Of a stretch of DNA of 64,000 nucleotides, positions 21,889 through 31,991 are shown in pieces. Each line of letters starts with the position of its first letter. Positions within the stretch are counted from its first letter, which is position 1. A program made the translations under genes and the position numbers. Source of the DNA: Leishmania infantum JPCM5. Lineage: Eukaryota; Euglenozoa; Kinetoplastea; Trypanosomatida; Trypanosomatidae. The stretch covers positions 601,929 through 665,928 of the forward strand of contig NC_009417.2 in NCBI RefSeq assembly GCF_000002875.2, in the 5' to 3' direction. The notes under the pieces are model-generated. The model was not told the origin of the DNA. It saw only the letters and a program-made list of their open reading frames with translations, and searched no databases.

Positions 21889-23787
21889 ATGCGCGATGTG
21901 GTCACACTCTTTATCGAGGCAAGCGTAGCGAAGGGTGAGTGGCAGGCAGCCCTCAGTGCACTGAAGCTCCCTCGAGCCAGTCAGAGCAGCAGTAGCAGCA
22001 CCAGCGCCAGCACCAGTGCCGGCTCGTCGTTTGCGGCGGAGGTGGCCTCGAACCTCTTTCGTCTCTCCAGCGCCCTCTCCAGCAAGGGGGTGTGGATGGC
22101 TGCGCTTGCGGTGCTGCGCGATGCCCCGTTGCCGTTTGCCGCGCGGGGGCGCAAACCGTACTCGTCTGCGTATCTGGCAGCGCGCGTCCGGGCATACCAG
22201 CATGTCCTGACGGCCTGCTGCAGCGGCAGCTCAGCAGCAGCTGTAGGCAACGCTGCAGCAGTCACACGACCGACTGCATCTGCGCGTGCTGGGAGGGGCG
22301 GAACGGAAGATATGTCCTTTGAGTGCGCTTTGGCGCTAGCCGAAGAGGCGTTTTGCGTGTTTGGCAGCGCGCCAGGCCTCTGCGGACGGGGCAAGTCGCC
22401 GTGTGAAGAACCGGCAGGTCGAGCCTTGACGAAGCCGCTCGTTGCCCCTGTAGCCGCATCCTCTGTCGAGTCGGATGCTGGAACGGCATGTGTCGAGGAC
22501 CTCTTGCGATGGTGTCGCGCTGAGCTTCCCCGGCGCCGATCCTGCACCGGCGTAACCACATTAGAGCAAACAGAAGCCGCCATACAGCAGCTGACGGCGC
22601 TATCGGACGCGGCTCTGCGCGGCATCTCAGACGCACACGTGGTCGCATCACACAGACCTTCGAGCGAGCCTGGAAATAAAACGGTCTCCGACCCGCACGC
22701 CGATTCACTGTATGCGCGAGCCGCCTCGGATGTGCAGCGCGCAGAGGATGACCTTACCAAGCTACTGGCCAGCAACAGTCAAGCCGCGGATGCCTGGGCA
22801 ACCTCGCTCACCTTTCTACGGCGACTTCCGGCGGAGTGCGTTTCAGGACACCTCTTCACCGCCTTTTTGCGGCACCTCCTCCAGCATAACCGACGAGGCG
22901 AAGTAGCTCAACTGGTGCGCACGCTCGTATTGCTGCACAGGAGTGGTGGCAGCGCGCAAGGGGCTTCACCAGCATTGACGCGCACGCCACCGTCACGTGC
23001 CACGGCGAGGGTGCTGCGTTTGGACAGTGTCGTCATAAAGGTTGTGGCGGAGGCGTGTCACCGGCTGCGGCGCAGTGACCTGGCGGCTGAGCTTCTTCTC
23101 GACACAGAAGCGCGCGCTGCGATGACACCGTCGGCAGCTGTGCCATTGGTTATGACGCTGCGTGATGCCGGCGCTTACTCGTCGGTGCTGCTCTGGTGGG
23201 AACTTTTGCGGAGAGAAGAGTCTGCCCTGCGTTACCCGCTTCTGAAGCACGCGAAGCTCAGCAGCTACGTGGCCTCGTGTGTCTTGCGCAACACCACCGC
23301 GAGGGAGGGCGGGGCCATCGCAGAGGCGCAGCAGGCGGCCTCCTCCTCAGCGGCGAAAGTTACGCGTGCCAGGTCCGCCGCTCTCTGGACTGGAGACTGG
23401 CGAAGCGCTCTGGATGCCTTTCGTGACGCAGCGGCGCCAGCGCACGATCCTGCTCTCGTCCTTCTTTTTCAGCTGCGCCTGCTTCGGCAGGCTGGGCAGT
23501 GGGAAGCTGCTGTGCAGCTTTTCAACGCGTTCTGTCAGACACATCCCGGCATGCTGAGATCCAAGCAGTCTCCCTCCGATCTCGCTGGCCAGGTGCACGA
23601 CGGCAGACGCGACGGCCAGCATCGCTGGCGCACCCACCGTGAGGCCCCCTGTCCGGCCCCAGGTAAGGAGCGCGCTAGTGCCATGAAGAGCGCATGCGCT
23701 GTCCTGACGCAAGAGCACGCGGAGCAGTGGATTCCATCGCCTGTGCTTGTCCACCTGAAGCAGCAGGTACAGGATTTGAAGCCATGA
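21889..23787 (+). CDS. helical-repeat (PPR/TPR-like) protein, function unknown
   Basis: 632 residues from ATG 21889, directly after a pyrimidine-rich tract. Repeated W-x-x-AL patterns (EWQAALSALK at about 17, VWMAALAVLRDAP at about 67, DWRSALDAFRDA at about 504, QWEAAVQLFNAF at about 537) with alternating amphipathic helices are typical of the divergent pentatricopeptide-type repeats common in trypanosomatid organelle proteins. Ser/Ala-rich linkers interrupt the repeats (about 30-45 and 110-140). There is no clear cleavable presequence. By analogy the family would bind organelle RNA, but TPR-like or generic alpha-solenoid alternatives are equally possible. It is followed by a short spacer and the first PRA1-family gene, with no functional link visible. 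Confidence 0.5.
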   Translation: MRDVVTLFIEASVAKGEWQAALSALKLPRASQSSSSSTSASTSAGSSFAAEVASNLFRLSSALSSKGVWMAALAVLRDAPLPFAARGRKPYSSAYLAARVRAYQHVLTACCSGSSAAAVGNAAAVTRPTASARAGRGGTEDMSFECALALAEEAFCVFGSAPGLCGRGKSPCEEPAGRALTKPLVAPVAASSVESDAGTACVEDLLRWCRAELPRRRSCTGVTTLEQTEAAIQQLTALSDAALRGISDAHVVASHRPSSEPGNKTVSDPHADSLYARAASDVQRAEDDLTKLLASNSQAADAWATSLTFLRRLPAECVSGHLFTAFLRHLLQHNRRGEVAQLVRTLVLLHRSGGSAQGASPALTRTPPSRATARVLRLDSVVIKVVAEACHRLRRSDLAAELLLDTEARAAMTPSAAVPLVMTLRDAGAYSSVLLWWELLRREESALRYPLLKHAKLSSYVASCVLRNTTAREGGAIAEAQQAASSSAAKVTRARSAALWTGDWRSALDAFRDAAAPAHDPALVLLFQLRLLRQAGQWEAAVQLFNAFCQTHPGMLRSKQSPSDLAGQVHDGRRDGQHRWRTHREAPCPAPGKERASAMKSACAVLTQEHAEQWIPSPVLVHLKQQVQDLKP

Positions 23788-24580
23788 AGGTGGAACGCAA
23801 GGTGGAGCGACAGCGTATTCCCGCTCTCACTGGCCTTTGTCGCCTTGAGGAGTGCGCGCGTTCGCATTTGGCTCTTTCCCCTTCTGCTGTTCAACGGAGC
23901 TCTTGGCCGTGGAGTGCGTCAGCAAAGAAGGCTGTCGCGTTAGTCGAGGTGGCCGTAGGGCGATGACGCACACAGTGGCACCGCAGAGGTATGCAATGTA
24001 CGCATTGGCAAGGAGAAAAGAGGCCACTCTGAAAGCTTATAAACGTGTATGCCTCGATGTGTGGCAGCCACCTTTTCAACTGCCGTAGTAGGCACACGCC
24101 CCCTTCCCACACGCACGCCCTACTCCCTCTGCTGCGTATGGCGGTTGTGATCAAACATCTATGCGATACAGGCATCTGCCGTGTCGTTATCGACTCTCTT
24201 TGACGTCGTTCTCCGCTCCATCATCTCCTAAACACCCACGCTCGCACCGCCTTCCTCGATGCACGCCTCTCTTCGCGCCTCAGTCGGTTCTTCAGCACGC
24301 GTGATCTCATAACGTTTTTTGCTGCTAGTGTGCTTGACAACTTTTGGTTCTCTGTTCCGCCTCGTGAAAAGAGGAAAGCCGCAAGCGAAGCGCAGGCGCA
24401 CACGCGAGTTCCGTTCGAGGTGCAGTTTCTCGCGCCTTGGTTGCACCTACGGCGCCACATCAAGAACAACAGCGGTTCGGCATCTGCACGGCTACATACA
24501 AGCGCATACGTGATCGACAAGGGAGCCGTCTGCGAAACGCGACAAGAGGAAGTACGAATATCAATGCCGCCCCCTGCACA
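23788..24580. other. intergenic spacer
   Basis: 0.8 kb without a gene. A pyrimidine tract ending in AG at 24282-24283 is a candidate spliced-leader acceptor. With it, an ATG at 24564 precedes the next gene's ATG and opens a short overlapping frame. Confidence 0.5.
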
Positions 24581-24617
24581 ATGTCCTCGTCCAACGCATC
24601 AGACTCACCTATGCTAG
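24564..24617 (+). promoter_or_regulatory. short upstream ORF overlapping the PRA1-like start codon
   Basis: ATG at 24564 opens a 17-codon frame (starting MPPPAQCPRP) ending at TAG 24615-24617, out of frame with and overlapping the main ATG at 24581. If the leader begins near 24283 this is the first ATG in the mRNA, which would be expected to reduce initiation at 24581. Confidence 0.35.
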
Positions 24618-25744
24618 GCGGTAGGCTCCAAGGCGCGAGCGACACGAACTTTGATCCACCAGCGTCTATGAGCATCGAGGAGACGCCGTCCTTCTCCTCT
24701 GCGCACCTTGAGTGCGAGCATATGAGGCAGTTACATACGCCGGGCATCTCTGCGGCCACGTCCGGGCAACGCCGAGGTGGCCACGGCGGCAGCGTCAGTT
24801 GCGACAGCTGCAGTGACCTCTACAGCGAAGGCGAAAGCGAGGATAGCGACCTCTTGGAACGCCCCGGTAACATGGCACTACCCGCGTTCCAGCATAACCG
24901 TCAGCGACTCGGTGCACATGAAAACAGAAGCGCTCTCCGTGCTCCCCAGTCTCCTCAGGCCATCCAATCAGAGAAGCGAGGCGGCAGCGACAGCAGTAGA
25001 TTTGGCGCAAAACGAACAACATGCTCACTCGGCAGCATCCCCGTGTCTTACTTCAGCAGCTCCAACGTGAAATCATTTGCCTTTCGCGACGAAATCGGGT
25101 GCCACGTGCAGCATCTGCGCAATTTCTACAAGATGATCGAGGATGACCGTCTGCCATGGATGACGGACTTCGCTGACATTCACAAGATGGAGCTGCCGCG
25201 CAAGGCGAAGGAGATTGCGTGGCGGCTCAACCTGAACATCCCATACTACTCTTCAAACTACATTGAAATCTTCTACGTAGTCACGATGCCGCTTCTTTTT
25301 GTGTGCAACACGCCCTTCTTCGTTGTAACCTTTCTAGCCATCGTGATAATCCACTCCATCCGAATGCACAAGAAGAAAACGCACGAGTACGGCGATAGCG
25401 TGGTGGTGTTGGGTCAACAGATCAGATACCGCCAGCTGGGCCACCTGCTCGTGTTCGCCTTTGTCATGCTCTTGATGTTCTTCAACGGATTGCGCACGCT
25501 GCTGTGGGTGCTCCTGCTGAACGTCTGCATAATTGTTCCCCATGCACTAATGCGAAAGCCCACGTACTTCGACGACGAGGACCTCGAGAAGTGCCGGCCA
25601 AAGATGGTGCAGTACGCAATTTGCCTGGTTATTCTGGTGCTCGCCTACCTGGAAGGCGACCTGTGCGCCGACGAGGCGGCAGAAAGCCGGCGCGCCGTGG
25701 AGCGGGAGCGAAAGCGGGTGGCACAGGCTATGGCGAAGCGCTAG
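24581..25744 (+). CDS. PRA1-family membrane protein (prenylated Rab acceptor-like), long form
   Basis: 387 residues from ATG 24581 (MSSSNASDSPMLGG). The frame is open upstream, but the upstream peptide lacks domain character. Residues 1-160 are polar, Ser-rich and presumably cytosolic. From about 166 a PRA1-type core follows: a polar block ending RRLNLNIPYYSSNY-like (AWRLNLNIPYYSSNY), hydrophobic segments at about 226-260, 286-324 (ending in the HALMRKP signature typical of PRA1 C-terminal hairpins) and 339-357, then a basic tail. PRA1/Yip3 proteins act at ER-Golgi-endosome membranes, affecting Rab recycling and cargo exit. The long N-terminal extension and extra C-terminal hydrophobic stretch are unusual compared with the compact paralogue at 28181. 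Confidence 0.7.
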   Translation: MSSSNASDSPMLGGRLQGASDTNFDPPASMSIEETPSFSSAHLECEHMRQLHTPGISAATSGQRRGGHGGSVSCDSCSDLYSEGESEDSDLLERPGNMALPAFQHNRQRLGAHENRSALRAPQSPQAIQSEKRGGSDSSRFGAKRTTCSLGSIPVSYFSSSNVKSFAFRDEIGCHVQHLRNFYKMIEDDRLPWMTDFADIHKMELPRKAKEIAWRLNLNIPYYSSNYIEIFYVVTMPLLFVCNTPFFVVTFLAIVIIHSIRMHKKKTHEYGDSVVVLGQQIRYRQLGHLLVFAFVMLLMFFNGLRTLLWVLLLNVCIIVPHALMRKPTYFDDEDLEKCRPKMVQYAICLVILVLAYLEGDLCADEAAESRRAVERERKRVAQAMAKR

Positions 25745-26812
25745 GCAAAGGATTAACGCTGACGGTTGAGATATTTTTCCGGGCGACAACAGCAGTGGAT
25801 CGAGACGGCGCTGGGAAAAAAGCTACTTGCCGTCTTCACACGCTACAGTGGCGCTGTGCTCGGATGGCAAGAATGAGGCGCCCCCCGCTGCAGCGTTTCC
25901 TTTCTCTTTCTGCAAGTGTGCGCGCCATGGACTGCCGGTGCTGACGGCGTTTTGTTTTTGTTTTCTGCGCTAGTACTCGTGCCTTTACGTTTGCTCTATA
26001 GTGTGGATGGCATCCGTTTGAGTGCTTCGTCTCTGTCCTTCCCTTTGCAGCCGTGTCTCCTCCCCACGGCGCGTGCGTTTTGTACGTGTACGTGTGTTGC
26101 ACCGACCGACACAACCACTGTCGTGTGCGCCTGTCCTCGCGTGAAGGAGGAATGGAGGCAGGTGAGAAGGCGGCGGATACATGAATGAGTAAATGGCGGA
26201 AACGCAAAGAAAGAGCTGTGTGGCTGGAGATGGACGACTGCGATGCAACTCCATCGGCGCATGCTGCTCACGCTCCTCTTCCCTTCGACTGTACGCTTTT
26301 GTGCCCTGGAAGTGTTCTACAAAGGCCATGGCGACTGTAAACGAGGATAGGTGGGCTCGTGCGTGCATTCTTCCTCGACAGTGCTCTTTTCCTTTTTTTG
26401 TTCGCACCTCGCTTCCTCCCTTTCCGCGGCGATTGTCAAGCTCTGCTTTTAGCCTCTCTCTCCTTCCTCTTAGATAATGATGTGGCCGTATATTTTTTCT
26501 GTGCTCTGTGTATGCGTGAGGGTGCACGAGCCCATCGTAGATGAGGGTGAAGGGAGACGGCAGCCAACGTTAAGGGCTGCAGTCCTATTACGCTCAGCTG
26601 TGTTTGTGTCTACCCAAGACTGTGATGCGCGCACACACAAGCAACAACTGCCGTAGGTGCATGAATATACTGTGTAACAGTCATCGCCTCCGTTCCCATC
26701 TTCCCTTCCGTATTTCCCTTCTTAGGTCGAAGCTGCATTTCATCGCGTGTCGCGCAGAGGCTCACCCCTTCCACACACACACACACGCGCACGCCCTATC
26801 TATGCATCAGCA
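25745..26812. other. intergenic spacer
   Basis: About 1.07 kb of 3'-UTR-like DNA with T-runs and a CA repeat just before the SIDER element (about 26776-26790). No gene or RNA was recognised. Confidence 0.5.
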
Positions 26813-27347
26813 AACCCGGATGACGGGGGAGCGCCTCAGCGCGTGGTATCGTAGGGCACAGTATCTCCTGTGTGTAGGGAGAAGCCAGGCAGCCGCCCCC
26901 CCTTCCCTATCCACGGCCAATGCCGCACCGCATCTGGTGGTGACAGGGTCCAGTGCCTACGACATAAGGAAGTCAGAGCGATGCATCGCTGCTGATGTGG
27001 GCGGTCAGTTCGTGGACGGCGCTGCGTCGAACCTACCTGCGACAGTGAGCACGTTTCTATAATCTAGATGATATGCAGAGTTGCAGCGCGACTCGAACGC
27101 ATTCCACCTGCCTCTCACACGGTCTGACAGTGAGGAGCCTGCACCACCCAAAGAGGGGGGGCGCGCCACGTGGCGACCAGCATGATGGGTGAGCGGCTGT
27201 GAGGCAACCATCGAGGCGGCAGGTGTGGATAGAGTTCGACGCCGAGCCTGTGCTGAGGTGGCTGAGTCGGCGCATTGCTTTAATGCGTGTGTTCACAGCT
27301 ACCTCGCGCCACGCGATTGGGGCTCGTGACAGGGCCGGGGGTTAAAG
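26813..27347 (+). mobile_element. SIDER-type degenerate retroposon (diverged copy)
   Basis: This segment aligns by eye with the elements at 57045-57614 and 62930-63503. The common head is ACCCGGATGA followed by GCGCCTC..GCGCGTGGTA. The common core is GAAGCCAGGCAGCC, CAGAGCGATGCATCGCTGCT and GACGGCGCTGCGTCG-like blocks. The common tail is CACGCGATTGGGGCTCGTGAC with GGCCGGGG. Length (about 535 bp), position between genes, degeneracy and lack of coding capacity match the Short Interspersed DEgenerate Retroposons of Leishmania. It lies in the spacer between the two PRA1-family genes, probably in the 3' UTR of the upstream one, where such elements are known to influence mRNA stability. It is clearly more diverged than the other two intact copies. 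Confidence 0.75.
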
Positions 27348-28180
27348 TGGAGTTTGACTCGCGTTCTGTATCGGAACAGGTACATTGAAAAGGAAAGACA
27401 CGTTGCTCTGCTTAACTTTTGTACGTATTCCTCGAGACACAACGGCGCGATGAAATCGGGGGCGCGGCCGAGTTTTCCGGTTCTTTGTCCAGTGGAAGTG
27501 ATATGCTTGTTCTGCTTGTCAGCACTGCTTCTCGTAGCCATTGTTCTCTGCGAAAGGTCCCCAGGAACCTTATGGTGCCCGCCTCTATCGTTGGTTTCAC
27601 TGTCCGTGGCTCCCGAGTAACGCCCCCACCCACCCCTTCACATTTCCACGTGGTGAGAGTGGAAGCTGAAAAAGCGGGCGGCTCCGCACTCTCGCCAGTG
27701 CGCACAGGAACAAGTGTGTATATATATACGTATCGATGCTCTTGAATGAGAGGCGCGCTATTCCTGCGGGGATGGCCCTCAATGTGTAAGCGGTCCAGTT
27801 GCATACCCACCGCCCCCAGAAGTCGGGTCTATGGAGACCAATATGCGGACTCGCTCAATGGCCTCCGTTTATCCGCCTCCCTTCTCTCCTCTCTTTCTTT
27901 CGTCTCGGCTCTCTCCCACGCTGGCGCGGGAAAAGTATTCACGACGCACACACACACACACACAGACACACTTCATTTGCCTCTCTCTGTCTTTTTGTTG
28001 CTTGTAACAGCCCTCTTTCCCGTTTCTTGCACCTCGGTTTCTAGAGAGTACCTAGCCCCTCTACCTCTCCCTCTCAAGTACATGCATATACGCCCTTCGG
28101 CTTCTGCACCTGCTTCCTAGCTCCCACTCCTAAGCAGCATACTTTTTTTTTTCGGCAAAAGCCATATTTTACGTCGTAGG
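27348..28180. other. intergenic spacer
   Basis: 0.8 kb with a short TA repeat (27716-27728), CT-rich sequence (27880-27920), a CA repeat (about 27949-27963) and a pyrimidine tract with AG near 28132-28135, a plausible acceptor for the following gene. No gene was seen. Confidence 0.5.
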
Positions 28181-28897
28181 ATGGCTGACTTCAAACCCGC
28201 AAAGGCAGACATGATCGGGAAGATGTCTTTTGTGGAAGGCTCGGCTCCCAGTGCCGGCGCGGACGCGTCGACTGACGCAGCCACGGCTCACAGCGCTTCT
28301 CTTGCGTACCCCGCGAGTGATGAGCCGCTGCCCAGCTATGTCTCCATCATCATGTCTGAAATTTCCATCGCCGCCAAGGTGCAGCAGCTGTACCATGTGA
28401 GTCGCCAGCACGTGATGCGCAATTTTATGGCCCTCCGTCCGTGGTCAGAGTTCTTCGACACGACGTTCTTCCACTCGCCCTCTGGGGTGACGGACACCGT
28501 GAACCGTCTGAACCGAAATCTCCCCTACTTTTACGCCAACTACTTGGTGCTGTCGCTGCTGTGCTCCTCCTACATCCTTCTCATCAACCTGCCGTTTGCA
28601 GTGTATGCCGTGCTGATGGTGACATGGTACCTGTTCATCCGAAGTCGTTCCGCCATGGTGGCCGCCCTCGCCGCTCAAGGTGCCTCGGAAGAAGAGCAGA
28701 TGGTGTACATCGCGAACCGCGCCTTCACGATATCGCAGCTGTACCTGATGCTCATTGTATTCGGTGTTGTCGGCTTCTACCTCACCAGCGGCAGCTCTGT
28801 CATCTTCTGGCTGTTGCTGACATCGTTTGGTGTGTCGGTCGGCCATGCGTCGATGCGCCGTCCTCCCATTCAAGACTCCGCCTTCGACCTTGTGTAG
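28181..28897 (+). CDS. PRA1-family protein (prenylated Rab acceptor 1-like)
   Basis: 238 residues from ATG 28181. The classical PRA1 layout is complete. A polar N-terminus is followed at about 86 by the signature RPWSEFFDT, then LNRNLPYFYANY leading into the first hydrophobic hairpin (about 121-153). A charged loop comes next, then the second hairpin (about 181-225, GSSVIFWLLLTS) ending HASMRRPP. The length is close to the family norm, longer only by an N-terminal extension of about 75 residues. PRA1 proteins bind prenylated Rab GTPases and sit in ER/Golgi/endosomal membranes. The divergent second family member at 24581 lies 2.4 kb upstream, so this may be an ancient tandem pair. Confidence 0.88.
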   Translation: MADFKPAKADMIGKMSFVEGSAPSAGADASTDAATAHSASLAYPASDEPLPSYVSIIMSEISIAAKVQQLYHVSRQHVMRNFMALRPWSEFFDTTFFHSPSGVTDTVNRLNRNLPYFYANYLVLSLLCSSYILLINLPFAVYAVLMVTWYLFIRSRSAMVAALAAQGASEEEQMVYIANRAFTISQLYLMLIVFGVVGFYLTSGSSVIFWLLLTSFGVSVGHASMRRPPIQDSAFDLV

Positions 28898-31328
28898 CGG
28901 TGATGGGCTACCACACTCCTAGGTAGACCGGCACCACTCCCGCCTTCAATGAATTAGCCTCGGCGATGCACAGAAGAGATCGGGCAAAAAGGAGAGGCTA
29001 GGATGGCGCTGCGGGCGCGTCCTGGTGCACAATGCAAAGGGGTCATGAACGCAAATAGGGGGACCGAGGCGCATGAAAGACCTCTGAGTCTGTGAGTGTA
29101 TGTGCACTTTTCGGCTGGCGTATATTGTGTGCAGATGCATAACGCTCCACCGCAGGAATTTGGACAAATGACTTGAAGCTGGAGGCATTGCGAGCACTTC
29201 CCCCCCCCTCTCCCCCTCCTCATTCACCCTCCACACTTCGACATGTTCATCGGTCTACGGTTGTCTGCATGTCTCATGTGAGTTTGTTTGCCTTTTTACC
29301 CCTTCCCGAAACTGATTGCCCTTACACAAGTCTGTGTATGTGTCACTGTAAATCGTGTTTCGTGATTTTTGGGGAGGTTGGGGGGGGGGCGCTCTTTTTC
29401 CACATGGCTCTACTCTTCTTGTCTCCTGAAGCGATGTCAATGTTGGATCTCTTGTTGTTGCTGTTGTTGTTCTCGCCCTCTCTCGCACTCATCGCCTCTT
29501 ACCGATTGTACATGGGGGTGCCTTAGCCCTCCTAACCGCCATGTAATTGGTGTTGTGCTTGCCCCCCCCGTTTAGCTCTCTAGCGACTGCATATCGCCAC
29601 GCTCGCATAGGCACCGGCTTTGTGTCTCAAACATGACTGCGTGTGTTTCGTGGCGCGTGGATGCGTGTTTCTGCAATGGGTATGTGCTTTCAGTCGAGAT
29701 GCGTCACCTTTGGATTTCCACTCGCGCCCGTGTAGACTTTTAAATTCAGACTCGAGAGTCAGATCAAACGATAAAAAGCACAAGGCACTCGATGCGTGCT
29801 CATCTTTATAAGCTCTGCCTGCTCTCTTGCCCCTCCCCCTGTGTCAATGGAGGAGCGCTTCGTGCAACCACCCACCTCATTATTCACGGCTGCCTCGCGC
29901 TCGTGCACCCCATTCTGCTACTCCTTTTTCGTATCCTCTTCGTCCTCTCCTGGTTCACCTCTCAATGATTCCAAGACACACCAACACGGAAGCGTGTGCG
30001 CACGCACGTGCATGCAACTCAATCGCACAGTGCCCCCACTCACTCTATCAATGTCTCTTTGGGCTTCCCATTATCTGTAGCCTCGATGAGGGAACGCGAG
30101 AGGCGCGCACCTCTGTTACGGTCAACCGTTTTGTGTTTTTGTGCTCGGATTGCATCAGCATACGTGTTGTTGCGAGCTTAGGTGTCTATGCGTGTTTCTC
30201 AGTCGGCGTAATTCAAGCCGTAGCATATGCACGCAACTTCCCCTCATTCCTCGCTCACCTCTGCGGTTTCTCCGCGAGGTCGACGAGCAGAGTCACGCTT
30301 TCCGGGTGTCTCATCACCGACGCACTCATACTCCCACCGCTGCTTCATCATAGCCATCTCCTACACTGTGAGCACAAATCCGTTTCTCGTGCTCTGCGTT
30401 CTGCAAGAGATGATGCTCTGTTTTTCTTTTTCACGTTGGCCTTGACGGCATGTAGCGAAGGTGGCATCGCTGAACCACAGACACGCACGCACACACATGC
30501 GCTGCTCGACGCAGACGAGGGCGAGCGTTCCCGGGGCGGAGCAAGTGCGCGCTCGTGCTGAAAAAAAAAGAGGAGTGAGTGGTGGCTGGCCGCGTTTGGC
30601 CCAACATTGTGTATATGTTTTCTTCGCCTCTGTCGCTGGCACGCCCTCATTTCCTTCGGGCGTTTTTTCGTCTTTCTGATGGACAGCTCGGATGGCAGCG
30701 TTCTTCTTCGCAGCATCGATGCTTTGTATCTCGGCTCTTTCTCATGAACGCATGCGGAGCCCTTCTGCAGGCTTGGCTGCGCTCCTGGCAGACTGATTCG
30801 GCCACCCACGCGACTGTGCATCATGCTGCAACATGCCTTTGTGGCAATACCGCACTCCTCTCTCCCGACCTTCCCCTCCTTTTTCGACACACACGCGCGC
30901 ATCCATGTGTCGGTATGCTTCAAACTTGTGTGCTTCCTCGGCGGACGTGCTGCTCCGGCGCAGGTGAACTCTTGTCTCTCAGTAGAAACCTGCCGCCTCC
31001 ACACACTTCAGTAGAAGCAAGGAAAGAGGAAGGAGCACGTGTGCGAGACTCGCACTAGTCGCGTCTCTTTGCAACAGCCAGCAGCATCCCTTTCAGTCTT
31101 GCTCGACTTCACGGGCCCTTCTCACATTCGCAGCGGTGGTACCACCATTCCATTCGTCTCCACTCCCTTACCGCTGCCCCCCATTCTATCTACCGTTAAC
31201 GTCAGCACGATATCATCATCGAGACCGGCGGCTATTCCTCCTCGATACTTCGTTTGTTTGCCCCGTTTTGCTTGCCTTCCTTTCCGTCGCATCTGCGTGC
31301 GTCTGCTTGTGCGTGTCGTGTCTTCACG
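28898..31328. other. intergenic spacer
   Basis: 2.4 kb without a supportable gene. It has a 10-G run (29380-29389), pyrimidine-rich blocks and scattered CA/GT repeats. The sequence after an AG at 31132-31133, preceded by a short pyrimidine run, contains no ATG before 31329, so that AG is a workable spliced-leader acceptor. Confidence 0.5.
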
Positions 31329-31991
31329 ATGCATCTGCTCTACAAAAAGAACGCCAATAACGCTCCAGCGCAGAAGATTCTCGCGGCGGCGGCGTACGCG
31401 GGTGTGGAGATTACCGCGGAGCCGTGTGACGAGAACAAGGCCAGCACCGACGCTGACTTCCTCAACTTCTGCGACCCGTGTGGCGAGTACCCGGTGCTGG
31501 AGCCCGGTGACGGTTCTGGTGTCTGCGTGTTCGGTGCCAATGCAATCCTGCGCTACGTGGCGCGCATGAAGAATGAAGGCTCGGTGCACCCCTACGGTCG
31601 CACGCCGTTCGAGGCGAGTCAGGTGGACATGTGGATCGACTTTTCTAGCACGGAGATCGACGCGGCGAACATGCCGTACATCCGTATGGCGTACGAGAAG
31701 GCTACCAGCGACGCACCGGCGGACGCCCTCGATAAGGTGAAGGCTGTGCTTTCTGCACTGGAGGAGGTGCTGAGCGTGCGCACCTTTCTCGTCGGTGAGC
31801 GCCTGTCCATCGCCGATGTGGCCGTCGCCTTCTCGATCCATTTGGTGTACCGTTGCAACCGCAAGCACGGCCAGACCCTCTCCAAGGAGTACCGCGCCGT
31901 GTACCGCCACTACAACACGGTGATGCGCCACCCCAAGATTCACGCCATGATGCGCAAGGAGGGCGCAGCACTCGGGCCTCTGCGCAGCTAG
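31329..31991 (+). CDS. glutathione S-transferase-fold protein, eEF1B-gamma N-domain-like
   Basis: 220 residues from ATG 31329. The N-terminal thioredoxin-like half (MHLLYKKN ... APAQKILAAAAYAGVEI, CGEYPVLEPGDG, CVFGANAILRYVAR) and the C-terminal helical half (FEASQVDMWIDFSSTEIDA; FLVGERLSIADVAVAFS with the conserved GST-core Asp) form a complete GST. The YGRTPFEASQVDMWIDF region resembles the GST module of trypanosomatid translation elongation factor 1B gamma. However, the protein stops after the GST module, without the conserved EF1-gamma C-terminal domain. It could be a standalone translation-factor paralogue or a free GST; enzymatic activity cannot be judged. It is a single gene with no frameshift. 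Confidence 0.8.
   Translation: MHLLYKKNANNAPAQKILAAAAYAGVEITAEPCDENKASTDADFLNFCDPCGEYPVLEPGDGSGVCVFGANAILRYVARMKNEGSVHPYGRTPFEASQVDMWIDFSSTEIDAANMPYIRMAYEKATSDAPADALDKVKAVLSALEEVLSVRTFLVGERLSIADVAVAFSIHLVYRCNRKHGQTLSKEYRAVYRHYNTVMRHPKIHAMMRKEGAALGPLRS

Noticed and set aside
27080..27115. Reverse-strand GTTCGAGTC resembling a tRNA B-box
   Set aside because: It is part of the SIDER sequence; no cloverleaf, A-box or acceptor stem can be built around it.
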